Source: Diadema setosum
Taxonomy: Eukaryota; Echinodermata; Echinoidea; Diadematoida; Diadematidae
DNA length: 64,000 nt
Direction: 5' to 3'
NCBI GenBank assembly: GCA_033980235.1
Contig: CM067070.1
Location: 23,648,699-23,712,698 of the forward strand
Below the pieces are notes generated by a model, which was not told where the DNA came from, did no database searches, and saw only the letters and a list, made by a program, of their open reading frames with translations. A program made the translations under genes and the position numbers. Positions 13,242 through 27,070 of this stretch are shown piece after piece. Within the stretch, counting starts at the first letter, position 1, and the number at the start of each line of letters is the position of its first letter.

Positions 13242-16200
13242 ATTTCAAGTAAAATGTACAGCAATTCATTAGTCCCAGTACCATGTGTTAGCATAGCTAT
13301 CAAAGACATCAGATTTCTAATGTTTCCGCGTGTGTGGGGGGGGGGGGGGGGGGGGGAAACAATACTAATCTCCAAACATCTCATATCACATTCAAATTAC
13401 CTTTGAGAACTTAAACAAAAAATTGGGAACTTCATGCATGAGTATATATTCAAGTCAGTGGACAACAATACATGTTTTCTGGTGCAATAACAACACATGA
13501 AAAGGATGTGTTTAGGCCTACATAATGTATCACACTATACATGACTGAATAGGCAAGCACTCAACTTCTAAAGTCAAAACATAGTTCTTGTGTGCTTGCA
13601 GAACTATGCATTTTTGTTCTTTCAGAAATGTGTGAAAGCGTGTCATGATAACACAATTATCATTGGGTAATGATGAAAACACAAATACAAAAGGTTTACG
13701 GAACCTGTACTCCAGTAACAGAGCTTGCCCGATCATGGTTGCTATGGAATGTTTTATATTCGACATTGATTATGCCTGTATCAGGCCATAGCAGTACAAC
13801 GTATCTATCGCTTGCGAGAATGAATTGCATACAATTTGTGATATGTGCCATTCAACACTACTGCCAGGACATAATTCGATCATCACGTAGTGTACTAGCA
13901 GCGTTCTACAAACCAACGACTGAAGAGGGGGAGGGCGCTTCGGGAATAAAAGTCAGCATACAGACTTTTATCATTTCGGATCATTTCTCACTCTTTGATC
14001 TCAAAATACTACAAAACAACAAGATATCCTGGCAAATCGCACCAGCCTGACAAGTTCCTTGGTAGATCTTCCCAATAAACAATGTACAGTATGTACAAGT
14101 GTACACGTACATTGTACCTCTACATGTAGTTACAGGTGTACTTGCAGCAAGCAAATTCCAAATAGAGGAAGAAGAATGTTATTATAAAGGTCCTGCCAAG
14201 TACTATGTTTTACATGTACAGCTGTAGCTTTAATTACCCTGAAGCATTCACAAAGAGTTTCCAATTATCTTTTCCTCTTCCTTGTGAAGTGATCCTGACC
14301 TACAAGTAAAAATATTACGGCAGTAGACCAAAGAGTTGATGGTGTGGTACTGCAATCACTTGTACTTTCTTTTTCGCTAGAAACATACAGAGTTTCTCAC
14401 CTCAATGTTGAAACCTTCTCTTTCATGCTCCTTTTGGGCTCTCATGCTTTCTGTATTCATCACGGAGGGGTTGGTGCAGATCATTGACACAGACACTTTT
14501 TTTGAATATCAAGTGCAACTGTGAAGAATGTTTTTATGGTTTCAAAGTGCCACTTGATCAATGTCTGGGGCAAAGCAACTGAAACAAAAACAATACTAAA
14601 ATAAAGCAATGCTACATTGCCACTGGCCTGTGATTTGATGTTGTGCATAGCTTCTCAATAATTGACTCAAAATGCACAGGCTGTATTAAACTACTTGTAA
14701 AATAATAAAATGTACAAAGCAACAAGGACTATATTTTTTAATTTAATGTCCAAATGGATACTGTATAATTTGAACACACAACAAAGGCATTTGACACATT
14801 GTACATACAGTGTACAGTAAAATATAGTAAAACAATACTTTACAAAGTTTGAAAGCATTGTTTAGAATATTAACAGCATTTCAGTGTTTGCATTTTTTTT
14901 TATAATAAAACTCGTAAAGCAGACAGGGTTATGGCTAGTAATAATGACAACAAAGTTAGTAGTGCACAAAACCTACAACTTGATCAACTTTGGTATTTAC
15001 AGTGTATATGTACAATGTAATATAACTTAATCCTCACAGCATTTTGACAGCTGTTCTCCTACTGAGAGTTGCAGTATACTACTGTATAGACACAATACAG
15101 TGTACAACTTTCATAAACGTTAGATTTTTTTCCCCATCTTTCTTACTCCCCCCCCCCCCCCCCCACCCCCCATTATAATCTAGTATTCATTCTTTGGCAC
15201 ATTATTCCTAGACGCTATTACGCCATGCATCACTTCACTCTTTGTACACAAACGGTTCCTTATTTACAATATACAATGTACTGAATACTAGCATTTTCCA
15301 GCCAGCCGTCGTGATATCATCAAGCACTCGCAAGGCTAGACGTCTCCGAGATTGTGGGAGGCACTTCGTTGGAACTCCCTGGTAGGACCCTGGTGTCTTC
15401 CCAGACAAAGTCCCACACAATGGATGTGCAGACAGTGTAGATGTGCAGTTACAAGTGGGTTTTTAGCATCATCCCCTATCAACACTATCAACTGATGAAC
15501 ATTACTGTATGTATCATTAAACATGTAGGGATTATGTGTGTGTGTTTTCACTACCTGTCCTGCAGATGTGTATTACAATGGCATTTATACACATGACCAA
15601 AAAAATATACACTTTGTAGAGCATAAATGTACATTTATGTTGGCCCTACACCTTTAAAGAAAGATGTGTAATGTATTGTATGACACACCATACAGTATAG
15701 GGTTGGTTTGTGCATAATGTACAATGTATCTGTGCTTTCAATTTCACTGCCACTTTTTGAAAGTGTGAGAAAGTTTTAAAATACTTTTGTATTGGCAGAT
15801 GCTCGGAAGTTGAGCTACTGTATAACAGTGTCCAGTGTTTCCAAGTTTCTGGTGGAAAAAAAATCTAAATTCTAGAATGAGGGGGAAAAAAAAAAGAAAA
15901 AAAATGTGCTCATAAAATGCATCATAACCAAATAAACACACAATGGCACCATACAAAAACACCAATCAGGCATATCTCTACAGGACATACACTTGTACAC
16001 ATACAGTATACACTGATGGTTTGCAATGCCTCTATGAAACCAAGAATTACTATACACCGAAGGACAGTACACACTGTAGATCCTTTAGTTTGTACAATTT
16101 CTAGACATCCTACACAAGGAGAAAGGAAACAAAGAAGATTATCAAATTCCAATATCCAGTTCTGATCAATAAGCCAGTTCGTAATTAGCTCATGTACACA

Positions 16201-17460
16201 TTGGTACAAATGACCTTTCTTTTTTCTCAGTTGGTTAGGCACTTCACTCGTTTTCAAAGCGGCATAATGCATAAGTTTGCCCGACGTAACAATCTATGGA
16301 ATTCATGTTCAAACAAAAGAATGAGCTTGCGTTTAGAGCAGGTGATCAGAATACTCTATCAGTTGACAACTTAGCAGGCATTCATTTCATTGTTTTGTAT
16401 TGAATGCAATAATAGCCTATTTCCTTTAATACTGCGAAATACCATGCTTGCTGTCAGGTGGATGTACTGGCAAGCACCAGTAGATAAAGATAACATGAAT
16501 AATCATCGCATCACAGATGCTTATCTCAGTGAATTTACAAACCAAAATGCCTGTTGGTACAAATGACCTTTTTCTGCTCATGCGCAAAGTGGAATTACGA
16601 ACTGGTCTATAATGTACAGTTTACTTTGTATTTTGTCTTTGTAGACATGCTAGAAACTGATTTACAATGCAGTGACCCACAAAGTGCAGAAGAAGAGAAA
16701 GCAGTGAACATCACACCACCACATCACAATAACTACTAGTACATAATATACAATGTGTATTTAATCTTTAAAAAAAAAAAGAACTATGAACTACAGTGTA
16801 TACTTTTTATTGTATGTTGTGTTTCTGTCAACTTCATTAATTGCAATGCAGGAAGACACTTTACATTCACTGAAAACCAGCTCTTGCTATCATAATCACT
16901 TTGTCTTTCAAAAAAGTATTTTGTAATCTCACCTTAATAAAGACTATTAGAGGTAAATTTACATACATGGACTCACCTAACAAGGAATTCTTTGACTATG
17001 CTCTGGGTCTTAATACATAGCAAACATCCTAGAGGTTAAGTTTTAAAGTTCACATAAGAAGCCGATCGCCAAAACTGGACTTTTTTTTTTTTTTTGAAAG
17101 GCTTATTAACCATACTTTCCTATCTCACATCTTTCAAACCCCTAAAAAGGTTGGTTTTTGAGGAATATGCGTTCAAATTTCGTCAAAATATCGAAGCCTT
17201 ATTCCCCGTTGAGTCAAGACCCCTAGATTATGATGTCACGTAAGGGTATTCCCTCTTATGTCCACGCAAATGCAGTGCTGTCAAAGCTTTAAAATTGCGT
17301 CATATCGCTCTCTTATGATGGATTTTATGTTCTAATTTGTTTAAGAATTATTAGAAAAAAATGTTCTAGTGAACGATTTTTTGATACATCACATAATATT
17401 CAGAAAATTTAGAATTTTGAGAGGACTTTTTTAGTTTTATTTTGGTTGGAAAAATAACGT
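13242..17460. other. Gene-free stretch
   Basis: AT-rich sequence with a 23-base G-run at 13,336-13,358 and a C-run at 15,149-15,165. A GC-richer block at 15,285-15,420 has an open frame on the - strand, but I recognise nothing in it and it lacks clear splice framing. Confidence 0.5.
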
Positions 17461-17469
17461 CCCGCGTAA

Positions 17470-18140
17470 AAGATTAATCCGCGAGTGATGCGACTCTGTA
17501 CGTGCCAGCGCGCGCGCGGTACGGTGCGGACGGTACGAGAGGGGAGCCCTCGGCCGAGGCTCCGCTGCTCAGGCGGCCACGGCCATGCACGGCGACTCGC
17601 TCTAGCTAGCTATAGGCTAGAAGCAAAACGGCAAAATGACCTACTGTAAACGTCAATATTTTCGCGCGATTAATTTTTCGCGCTGAGCGGCTCGAAAACG
17701 TATTCGCGGGTTCTTAAATTCGCGCTCCGCAGCAGGTTACAATACTGTAGTACACATTCACTGCTTTCATCCAAAGCCTCTGCTACATAGCTTGCTATGC
17801 CAGTGTACGACAAGCGACGTAGCGAGCGGCTCGACTGCGAGTACAAGCACTCAAATACGTAGTACAGCTGTGACTGTAGTACCGTAGTCACGGGGGAATG
17901 TAGCATCGGTGCGGGAAGCGCGCGGTGCACACTGCATGCTACAGTACACAGCAATCTATCGTCTCTTTGCACAGTACTAGTAGCGTAAACATGCCTGTAC
18001 ATTGTACTACGTAGCAGTATCATCGATGAAGCGCACACATAATAGCATACAGCCTTTTTACAGGGACTCCTATCTGTCTAGTGTCTGTGGTCAGGGGCTG
18101 ACCGTTTAGCCTTAGGGCCGCGCCGTAGGCCCGTACATTA
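17470..18140. promoter_or_regulatory. CpG-dense block, possible promoter or regulatory region
   Basis: CG dinucleotides are frequent here compared with the flanks, with runs such as GCGCGCGCGG and GCCCTCGGCCGAGGC. A 122-codon frame on the - strand (17,670-18,038) is in low-information sequence and looks incidental. The block lies just downstream of the - strand exon at 18,315-18,649, so it may belong to that gene's first intron. Function is inferred from composition only. Confidence 0.3.
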
Positions 18141-18314
18141 AGACTGTTTGATGAAAAGCTAAATCTGGACAAAAAATGAGCTGAATTGTTAGTTAGAAAA
18201 TAGTCTAGTCTCTAGACTAGAGGCTTTAGGAGTTAGTAGTTTCCTCACATCGCCCGCAGTGAAAACTGCACTAACTCCGAGACGCCTGCAGCTCAAGACA
18301 TGTTTCGAACTTAC

Positions 18315-18649
18315 CAATTGTTATTCAAAAGCCGTTCTGGATCAAAATCGAGACGAGGAGCATCCCCGTCGTTTGCCATTCCATCTCCATCGAAAGGCAG
18401 CGGCTCATGACAATAGGGTTGCGGCACCCGTGGCCCTGCCGCTGCTTCCCCGGCTGGATTGACGTCGACAGCACCTTGCTCTCCCACTTCTCCATCGTCC
18501 TCTCCCCAGCTTACATCTTCCCAACTTCCATCGTCCTCGTCTGTATTCTCGTCCCCTTCTCTGCTTTTGTCGCTTCCTTCCTCTTCACTAACGTACTCCT
18601 CAAAGTCCATAAAAAGATCACTCTGATCTAACTCACTGTTCTCGGCCAT
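18315..18649 (-). CDS. First coding exon of an acidic protein, possibly a P2X7-like zinc-cluster family member
   Basis: The frame starts at an ATG at 18,649 and runs 111 codons, then reaches CAATTG|GTAAGT, a near-perfect splice donor, at 18,315/18,314. The donor splits a Trp codon (TG|G). The protein is very acidic over residues 15-60 with Glu/Asp runs, then has Gly/Ala-rich sequence, PQPYCHEPLP near residue 80 and ERLLNNN just before the splice site. In the P2X7-like proteins that are multicopy in invertebrates, an acidic N-terminus is followed by a YxFEP motif and then LxNxxWCxCGxC. The PYCHEPL and LLNNN-W order fits, but the diagnostic cysteines would be in the next exon, which I did not find. 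If unspliced, the frame stops after the Trp, giving 112 residues. The start lies beside CpG-rich sequence. Function is not established. Confidence 0.5.
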
Positions 18650-18742
18650 TTTCGGAAGGAGTGAAAGCTCAAAATTGATCGACGCGAAATTTCGAAACGA
18701 AACGCTATGAAAAAGTTACGATGATACAAATGTGAACCGCAC

Positions 18743-18760
18743 GTACGTACGTACGTACAA
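18743..18760. repeat. Short ACGT tandem repeat
   Basis: ACGT is repeated about four times, upstream of the - strand exon at 18,649 and within its probable promoter. Each unit is self-complementary. Confidence 0.8.
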
Positions 18761-18829
18761 TGCATACGATACGAGCTGCGAGGTGATACGTCATACCGAC
18801 CGACGGCCGACCGGATCTACTTTCGCACC

Positions 18830-19708
18830 AAAACTATGAGGAGAAAATTGTGATAATTGTGTGAAATTTGGGCTTGTTGCAGATCATAGTAATACAAAAT
18901 AATTGTTTGAGAAGAAGCAGTTCATGATAATACTATTAAGTGTAGACAAACAGTAAAGAGTTGGTGTCAAAAGTATAAATAGCAGAGATTTCAGACTTTG
19001 AAAAAAAATTGACAGAAATTCGTTCCCGATGCCAAATGCTTTTCTACAGAGCATCCGGGGCCCGTGGCTCTAACTACCCTGGCGTGACGTCACAACTTTT
19101 GGAGTCCCGTACTGTGGCTGGTTTTCGAGGGGGAGGGAGGGGGATGTTTGGGACTTGCAAATAGCGGATATCTAGATGCTTGCGGGGATTTGAGCCAAAC
19201 TTTTTGCATTATTGGTCAATTACCAACATATATTTCATCTACAAACGAATTTTACGAACATTTATTCCCTTCAATATGGGTCTTTAACACACACCCTCAT
19301 GCAGTAAAATGGACAGCAAACTAGTGTGATTACATACATTGTATCTACCATACCACTAGAATAATTATTCCACATACAGCTGTACATGTACAATGTTTAT
19401 ATTCTTGCTTTGTGTCTACCTCACTCAAACAGGTTGTTTCCAATGCAACCACAAAGCTTGCCCAAGGATTATTTGACCCAATAACTGATGTCACAGTAAA
19501 CCCGAGTTCTAGCCACAAAGTTAGATGTGACCAGTACATGTACCTTCAAAGTATAATGTATATGCCACAGAATTGCAAGAAGCATATTGTTCATACACGT
19601 GTACATGTATGAAATATGTTGTACCATTATACAATGAGCCACTAAAACTACAAAAGAAAGAGAAATTTATGCATTAACTGCACCAACAAATGGATCTCCA
19701 CATTCCCT
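18830..19708. other. Gene-free stretch
   Basis: No exon is supported. A piece at 19,060-19,160 has GTGACGTCAC, a CRE-type palindrome, followed by a G-rich tract. Confidence 0.45.
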
Positions 19709-20075
19709 TTAAAGGTTCAGTTTACCTTTGGGAGCAGTGATTTCAAAAATGTTCAAGATATCACATTTGATGCATATGTGTGGGTCTGTTGTATCATAAA
19801 ACATCCTACCATATGAAATATTTGCAATAAAACCTAAAATATAAGGAGATATCGGGGTTTTTCTCAATAAACCGTAACTGTATACGGTTTAGTCTGGAAA
19901 CATTTTTATTATAACTATTGTTCACATTTTGTGTATTTAACAACACATAACATCGATTATACGAATTAAAATTTTGACAGTGGCTGTTCTATCCCTAACT
20001 CACATTTTAGAACTATTTTAAAGCACTAATGCTGGGTTTTTGTTTCATCTGCAAAATGGTAAATTATGTCTTTAA
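19709..20075. mobile_element. TTAA-flanked MITE-like repeat (family 2, copy B)
   Basis: Same family as 2,268-2,663 and in the same orientation. It starts TTAAAGGTTCAGTTTACC, ends with the complement of TTAAAGACATAATTTACC, and is bounded by TTAA on both sides. The interior aligns nearly base for base with copy A apart from small indels. Confidence 0.8.
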
Positions 20076-20770
20076 TACATCGTAGCAGAATACTGTACAT
20101 TTAAATACAAATATACAGTTGTACCAATAACTCTCCAAATACAAAAATGACTTGATTGCTGTACTGTCTTTACACTTTGTACATAAGAAACTGAAATTCT
20201 AACATTAAAGCTCTTGCAAGCAAAGGATTTTGAACTTAAACTTTAAATATCAATAATCTGTTTCAAGAGATCCACAGTGAGTTTTTAATGAGGTCCTCTC
20301 GACCATACATGTAACTCTTCTAAAGCTACAAATTTCACAAGGACTGACCTTTACCTCGATAAGAACTTACGCAAAGGCTTACATGATCAAATTATGAGTT
20401 GAGTACAATCTCAACAACTCCTTATCAAAGTTGCAGTGTTACAAACAAGTTTGGTCTGCTTAGGCTATGTACAATGTATATTAAATTGTACACACCTACA
20501 CGAGTTGTACTGTACATGTATGTACAGTACACACTGTCCATGTATTTGCTAGTACTGGAATTGCTACTGAAATATTTGTAACCCCCTCCATCCTATCCCA
20601 ATGGAATCAATTACATAAGAGGTAAATCAATCAGAGCTTTACACATTGTGCATTGTCTAGCTTAGCTCCTTAAAACTGACATGGTTGGGTGAATGCATCA
20701 CAAATATTTCAGATGCACTGTACACAGTACATACCACGTTGCAGCTCTCCAATTTGTTTTTGGCCCAGTT

Positions 20771-20930
20771 TGCATTTACACTGAGAAAAGGCCAAGACCA
20801 CCTCCAGATCGTGGCCAAATGCGCGGCCAATTTTGGCCCCGCATTTGGCCTTTTGCGCGTTTACACTGAAATGAAGGCGGGCTTGGCCACGGCCGAGCCG
20901 CGGCCGAGGCCCGCACTTTAAATGGGGTCT
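20771..20930. repeat. GC-rich repeat with nested palindrome
   Basis: Two copies of a phrase like GCATTTACACTGA/GCGTTTACACTGA bracket a palindrome in which GGCCAAATGCG meets CGCATTTGGCC. GGCC words are very dense against an AT-rich background. The phrase resembles the GTTCACATTGG ends of the element at 63,541-63,894, suggesting a similar class of MITE. Confidence 0.5.
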
Positions 20931-23900
20931 TAGTCCTTTATACACCATCTCTACATTATCTAAATTCCTGCACTTGCATCATGAGCATCATAACTACATA
21001 CCAGCAGCAGTATGTACAAGTGTACACTAGTGTATTGTATGTCTAAAACTTTCTTTCATATAAATTACAAAGTACAATGACCTGGCAAACAAGCCATATA
21101 AAGAGGATCTACAGAGTTGTACCTTTATAATATACACCTGTACATCTTGAGAATGATGGTGTTCATAAACACTGAATATAATGTACAGGTATATGGTAGC
21201 ACAGTCAACAGCCATACATCTGTACATAAAACAAATTCTATACTTCATACCATCATCATTTCTCTGTCTTCTAATACATGGTCATCAAGGAAATCTGGAG
21301 CACTAAACTCAAAAGAGTGCAGTCTGAGGGCATGAGTTCAGATGCAGTCACCAGCTGTCCAACTCATCTCACCCAGATAGAGTGGTCCCACACACCTTCA
21401 ACGGTGAACGGCATATGACTATTCATGTTTAACTGTGTGCACAATGTGAGGGTAGTGCTGTCAAGAATCTGGGTCAATCAAAAAGTATAGGGGCCCACCT
21501 TATCAAATAGCAGGCTTATAGCCATACACAGTACATTTAATGCAGTATCAGTAAAGGGAATGGTTACGATCTCATTCATGTTTATAGTAGGAGGACTGTT
21601 TTACGAGCACCTCGTTCAACTTTGGGTCCAATGCAGCGACGGCACAATGGAGTCACGAACATTTTTGTTGTTTTGAAACTACTCCGTACTTGAACACTAT
21701 AATAATACAAGGACATCAATATCCTTCTGTACCATCAGCTTACAATGAGCAACATTCTCCACTTCTGTACGTGAGAGATAAACTTCATGACATAAAATGT
21801 TACTTGTTAATAGCTGATCCAGCCTGATATACAACAATTCTGAATCTAATTTCAAAGAGGCAATCATCTAAAGAATTGTTTGGAATTTTTCACAACATGT
21901 ACTTATGTATTTTACTGAAAAAAAAATAAAATAAGTGAGGTTACCTGAAGATGATGTTACCAAACCAATGTGTACAAAATTTCTAAGCAAGACCAGTACA
22001 CATTCACAAAAAGAACAGAGGGTTTGTTTGTTTGTTTGTATGTTTGTTTGTTTGTTTGTTTTAATTCCATCTCAGAAGATGGCTGGATAGCCAGTATTCA
22101 GCCGCAATAGCTGGTCTTCCATGGGATCCAGTAACTTTAAGGTGGGACCACTTCTAAACACCCTGGTGACGAACAGATGTTGGGATTGCTCCAGAAGTCA
22201 CTTCCAGCAAAAATACAACCTGTGACAATGACTTTCTGATTAAATACTATCAACAATCATAAAAGTGGTCATCATGGCCACATGATGAGCCAAATATGCA
22301 TAATGTACAGGCTAATGTGTTTGTGTATGTTATGTTACACTGTACATACTGTTCTTTTTGTTATTGCCACTGTAGTTGTTATGACTTTAGTCATACTGGG
22401 AGTAATCACGTGACTGCTATATGGAAAAAGTTGTGTCTTGTGAGTTTTCTAAACAGTGGTCCACAAGATGATAACTTGTACTATTAATGGAGACTGTGTA
22501 AAATAATGCTATTTAAAAAAAGAAAAAAAGACTTGTCACCTTCCACAATGAGTAGACATTTGCAGTAGTTGTACTTTATACATTGTGAAAGTACAACTGT
22601 ACAGTGTAGCTCACATGAATTTTAATACTGCTGTATTAAAAACCAGAAATCTACACAAAGTATCATTCTTGTCTGAAAAACTGTCTGAAGTTGTGTCTGA
22701 AGAAAAATCAAGCAGTTCTGTTGTTCACACAGAGTCACCGCAGTTGTTTCCAAAGCAGTTTTCCTTCTTCAACGTCTTCTTCTTTTGATGACACTCTTTC
22801 CTCTTTTCTTTTGGAATAATAAGCATTTTTCAAGTCTTGATTTACAGAACTAGACACTTCCTACTCTTCCTTAAAGACTTGTAATATTCAAACAAAGTAA
22901 CGAACATTTTTTTTTTTTTGACAGAAAATGATTCTTGATTTACTTCACAGTCATAAATCACCACCATGGCCTTGTGCTCTATACAATCACAACAAATTAT
23001 GAAATATTACTCACAATGCTGGAGGTGGGATTAGTGGGTAGGAGAAAGGGACTGTAAATCTTCTAAAAGAGTCACAAGTTACACAGTCAAAGTCATGCAC
23101 TGACTCACTACTTGAAGTCACAGTGCATGTAAACTGCTGAGTACAATATGTACAGATTGTATGATTGCACACACAGCTTGCACAACAACACAAGGAAACA
23201 GATCCAATATCAAAATACAATCTGTATGACTACAATGTCATGGAGGCTAGAGGTCCTGTTACATACTTTATACTGTACACACGTGTGCATGGCTCAAAAC
23301 ACCACATGTCTCCTGTTTTGGTTCGTTGTTGTGCTTTATTTTCTTTTTCTTCTTCTTGTTTTGCTTGCTTGTTTTGAGATAATAAATGTATGCATTATCA
23401 ATCTTTATGCAGACTACAAACTACAGCTTCTTGTATGTACTGTAATCCCCAATGGTACACATATAATACATTACTTACAATTTATGCAAATGAAGATTCT
23501 GCATGAATGCAGTAGTATAAATCTCACTCTCAAGAAATCAATATATTGGCTCATGTACTATACAACATCAATATGGGAAATTTCACACACACTTACACTG
23601 TACATGTACACGCATACACATTAATTACACTATACCTACACTGTACACTAAAACCCACTCACTCACACACACTGCAGACAAGTACATAATTTGTCAATTG
23701 TATGATATCCTAATGTGAAAGAAGAAAAATATGTAGTGTTACATGTAGTATGTATAACAAAAGGCTTTTTACAGGGTGCCTATTTGCTGCAGGGGCCATT
23801 TCATTCATCGATGGAAAGGCCCAATCAGGTGTCACTTCCCGTAACACTTGCGAGTAACTCCTGCTTGTGTTCTAAAGTGGGACTACCGTGTATTTGCACA

Positions 23901-24983
23901 CATGATGTTCATTAGCTGTTTTATTGATGAATGAAAGTACCCCTGCCAGAAATACCGGTAGGCACCCTGCCACAAACTGGGTTGATTACTCTACTGCATG
24001 TTGTACATACACTTGGAAACAATGTGTTTGAAAAATGCAGCTGAACCGGTACCTACACTTGTATTGCTAGAGATGTACACCAAGGGTACTACAACTTGTA
24101 GGTCTCGCGCAGGGACGTAATGATCGCGCATAGCGTAACTGCGTATAGCAAGCATTAATACGCGTAAGACTAAGCGCAAAATTTGCCGATACGCCCATGG
24201 AATAAACATACAGTCATTGTACCTGACAACCGCTAAAAATGAGAAGGAAGCAGGTAAGAAATTTAGATTTCAAACAAATTTTTCACTAAATTTCCAATTT
24301 TTTGGAACAAATTTTTCACTAAATTTCCAATTTTTTACGTTATAATTTACCTACCTTAGCTTAAAATCTTTTTTTAAGGATGTTGTAGCCAAGACGTGTC
24401 GTCTCGCTTGTCTCGTTCGTATGATCGTAGCCGATAGAATTCGTATTTTGTTCGATCGATCGTTTATAATATTCTACGAAAGCCGAAGCACGTTCAGCCG
24501 CAGAGAGGGGCAGACACTTTCACGCATGAAACTACATAGGGCAGCTGCGCGATCTTTACATACCCCGAGAAGGTGACCGCATAAAAAAAAGTCCGACATA
24601 CAAACGGCGACAGCGCACTACTCCGTCATCGTATCATCAGGAGATTCTGGGAGGTGATTTTTCTGCATTTTCGTGATATTCATTGAGAAATTCAGGTACG
24701 ATTATGGAATAACTTCTATTATAAGAGCATTTCAAATTTTCGTGCGCGATATCTAGACCCCTCAACCATACAATGTAGGCCTACATATTGTATACTGATG
24801 CCTATAAAGTATATTTTACAACCACATCTATACTGGAGGACCCTACTGTAATTAACACAATTTGGTTCAGCTAATGCAGTAGTATGGATACAGCATAAAC
24901 TGAACTATGATATACTGTATAACCCGTCACCATCCCAGTGCAGAGAGATATTCTATACAGGAGTAGAACTACATGTACATTAG

Positions 24984-25015
<32 letters not shown>

Positions 25016-25118
25016 AAAACACAATTTCCAGCCACTCAACATACAGTACCACTGCTAGACATCATACAAAACCACAATGTAGAATTAGAAACAGACATCA
25101 TAAGCAAGGCCAATGGTA
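20931..25118. other. Gene-free stretch with minor repeats
   Basis: No exon is supported. A (GTTT)n tract at 22,022-22,062 abuts a GC-balanced 200-base piece and could be the reversed A-tail of a - strand retroposon. A 33-base unit is duplicated in tandem at about 24,273-24,338. CpG-richer sequence at 24,380-24,640 might be regulatory. A CA tract lies at 24,984-25,008. Confidence 0.45.
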
Positions 25119-25340
25119 TACTGTAAGACATGATTAGCAGCATGAAATTTTCGCGAATTGGAGGTGACTGCCTTTTTCATGGCATGAAATTTTTGCGAAG
25201 TGCCTCTGGCATTCAATGCATACATGTATGTAGGCCAATAGTGTAGACAAAAGCCTTCGTTTGCATTTTAATTTGGGAATCTTGGCTCTCGCGAAATTTG
25301 CAAAATTACAATGCACTCAAACATTCCTTGTTTTACAGAA
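25119..25340. repeat. Dispersed repeat with CTGTA ends (family 4, copy 1)
   Basis: It contains GCATGAAATTTTCGCGAATTGG, echoed internally by GGCATGAAATTTTTGCGAA, and ends ATTCCTTGTTTTACAG. The same order of phrases appears at 26,625-26,820 and 48,487-48,699. The third copy shows TACTGTA at one side and TACAGTA at the other, suggesting a short inverted-repeat element with TA target. Confidence 0.7.
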
Positions 25341-26010
25341 TTGTATTGTACATGTATGTTACTGGGTTGTGCATTCAAAACAAGTTAACATTAGTTAGGT
25401 TCTATCATAATAACCCTCTATAGCCCTATTAAAAAATTAAATGATAATAATGTGATAAGATTCATACAGTTACTGTCAGTACTCTGTTGTGAACTATTCC
25501 ATCGTCCATACTCTCCATATCACCACGTAGTACAGACACAGACAAGTTCATTCATAATCTTGAGTGTTACAATGACAAAATTGCAGGTATCACCACCAGT
25601 CTCCACACCACAATGTCTAGGCCTAACACATGTACGTGTATTACTATTACTAGTACATCAGCCCTGTTGATTTCATTTGGTTCCTCAATGACTGTAGTGT
25701 CTTGCAATATTTCTATAGAAAGCATAATCACTAAACATTCCGCCTGAATTGACAATATTTTTGGGAGTAAGCAAAAATATATCCACTATATTGTGGTTCC
25801 ATTCACTCCTCGTGTGTGCTGTTCCTATAGAGAGTCTTGCTATTCCACCCCTAGGGGCTGACACTGACGACGTACAGACCATCAGAACTGCAACAACATT
25901 CCGCCCGCTTGCACTGGCCGTGCGTTCGCATCGGCCCCTACCACTCGCTACCACACGGACCTGATAGTGAACAGCTGCACGCTAGTCATGACAGGAAAAA
26001 ACAATCTCTA

Positions 26011-26300
<290 letters not shown>

Positions 26301-26624
26301 CCCGTCTCTCTCCCTCTCTCTACTTCTCTTCTCTCTGTTTCTGAAAGTCTACATGTCAGCGACTTACAGCACTGTGAATCTTTGCATGCAGAAAATCAAA
26401 ACAAAATAAAACATTAGGAAGCCACAATTCCTATGTGGAATAGACGTGACGTCACGTTTGTTCAAAGTCAAACGAAAACGAGTTGCATCTGTTCTAGAGG
26501 TACAACAATATTGGGAAGACATTCAACTTAGGAAGTCAATGTATCAAATTGCTTCTTGACAGATAACAAGTACTCACTATATGCCTACATTGAAATAAAA
26601 TACTAGTACTGGCTGTATCTGCAA

Positions 26625-26820
26625 AACACGATATATTCGCGGCATGAAAATTTCGCGAATTGGAGCCGACGGCCTTTCTCGCAACATGAAATTTTCGCGA
26701 TTTGCCACTGGCATCCAATGCATATTGTGTAGGCAAGAACTTTCGCATGCATTTTAATTCCGCGAATGTTGCCGCTCGCAAAATTCGCGAAATTAAGATG
26801 TACGTGAACATTCCTCGTGG
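26625..26820. repeat. Dispersed repeat (family 4, copy 2)
   Basis: It carries GGCATGAAAATTTCGCGAATTGG, then CATGAAATTTTCGCGATTTGCC, a CATCCAATGCATA word and AACATTCCTCG in the same order as the copy at 25,119-25,340. It lies about 420 bases upstream of the SIK exon. ORFs running through it on the - strand recur in other copies, which marks them as repeat-borne. Confidence 0.7.
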
Positions 26821-26879
26821 ACATAGCATAAAATTCTTGACTGATTTTTTCCTATTCTAGAAGGGGATATCTCTTTGGC

Positions 26880-27070
26880 TTGGAGACACGAGTCGCGCTG
26901 GTTGCGGAGATGTCTCCTCGACGTATCCGCGACGTCTGTGCGACGTCACATTTCAATTTGACCTTGCGGAGACATAGACCCGATGGCGACCTAAAATACT
27001 TGCGACGACGCAGAGACGTCGCGGAGACGTCTGCGCGACTGAGAAGACGTCGAAATAAATTAGACACCAA
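26880..27070. repeat. CpG-dense block of repeated GACGTC palindromes
   Basis: GACGTC occurs several times within about 190 bases (for example GCGACGTCAC, AGAGACGTCGCGGAGACGTC and AAGACGTCG), with many GCGAC/GTCGC words on opposite strands. The opposed arrangement suggests imperfect inverted repeats. Open frames on both strands reflect the composition. It could be a GC-rich MITE or a regulatory cluster. Confidence 0.5.

Noticed and set aside
17670..18038. 122-codon frame on the - strand in CpG-rich DNA
   Set aside because: No recognisable domain, poor residue composition for a real protein and no splice framing; it probably reflects fewer stop codons in GC-rich sequence.
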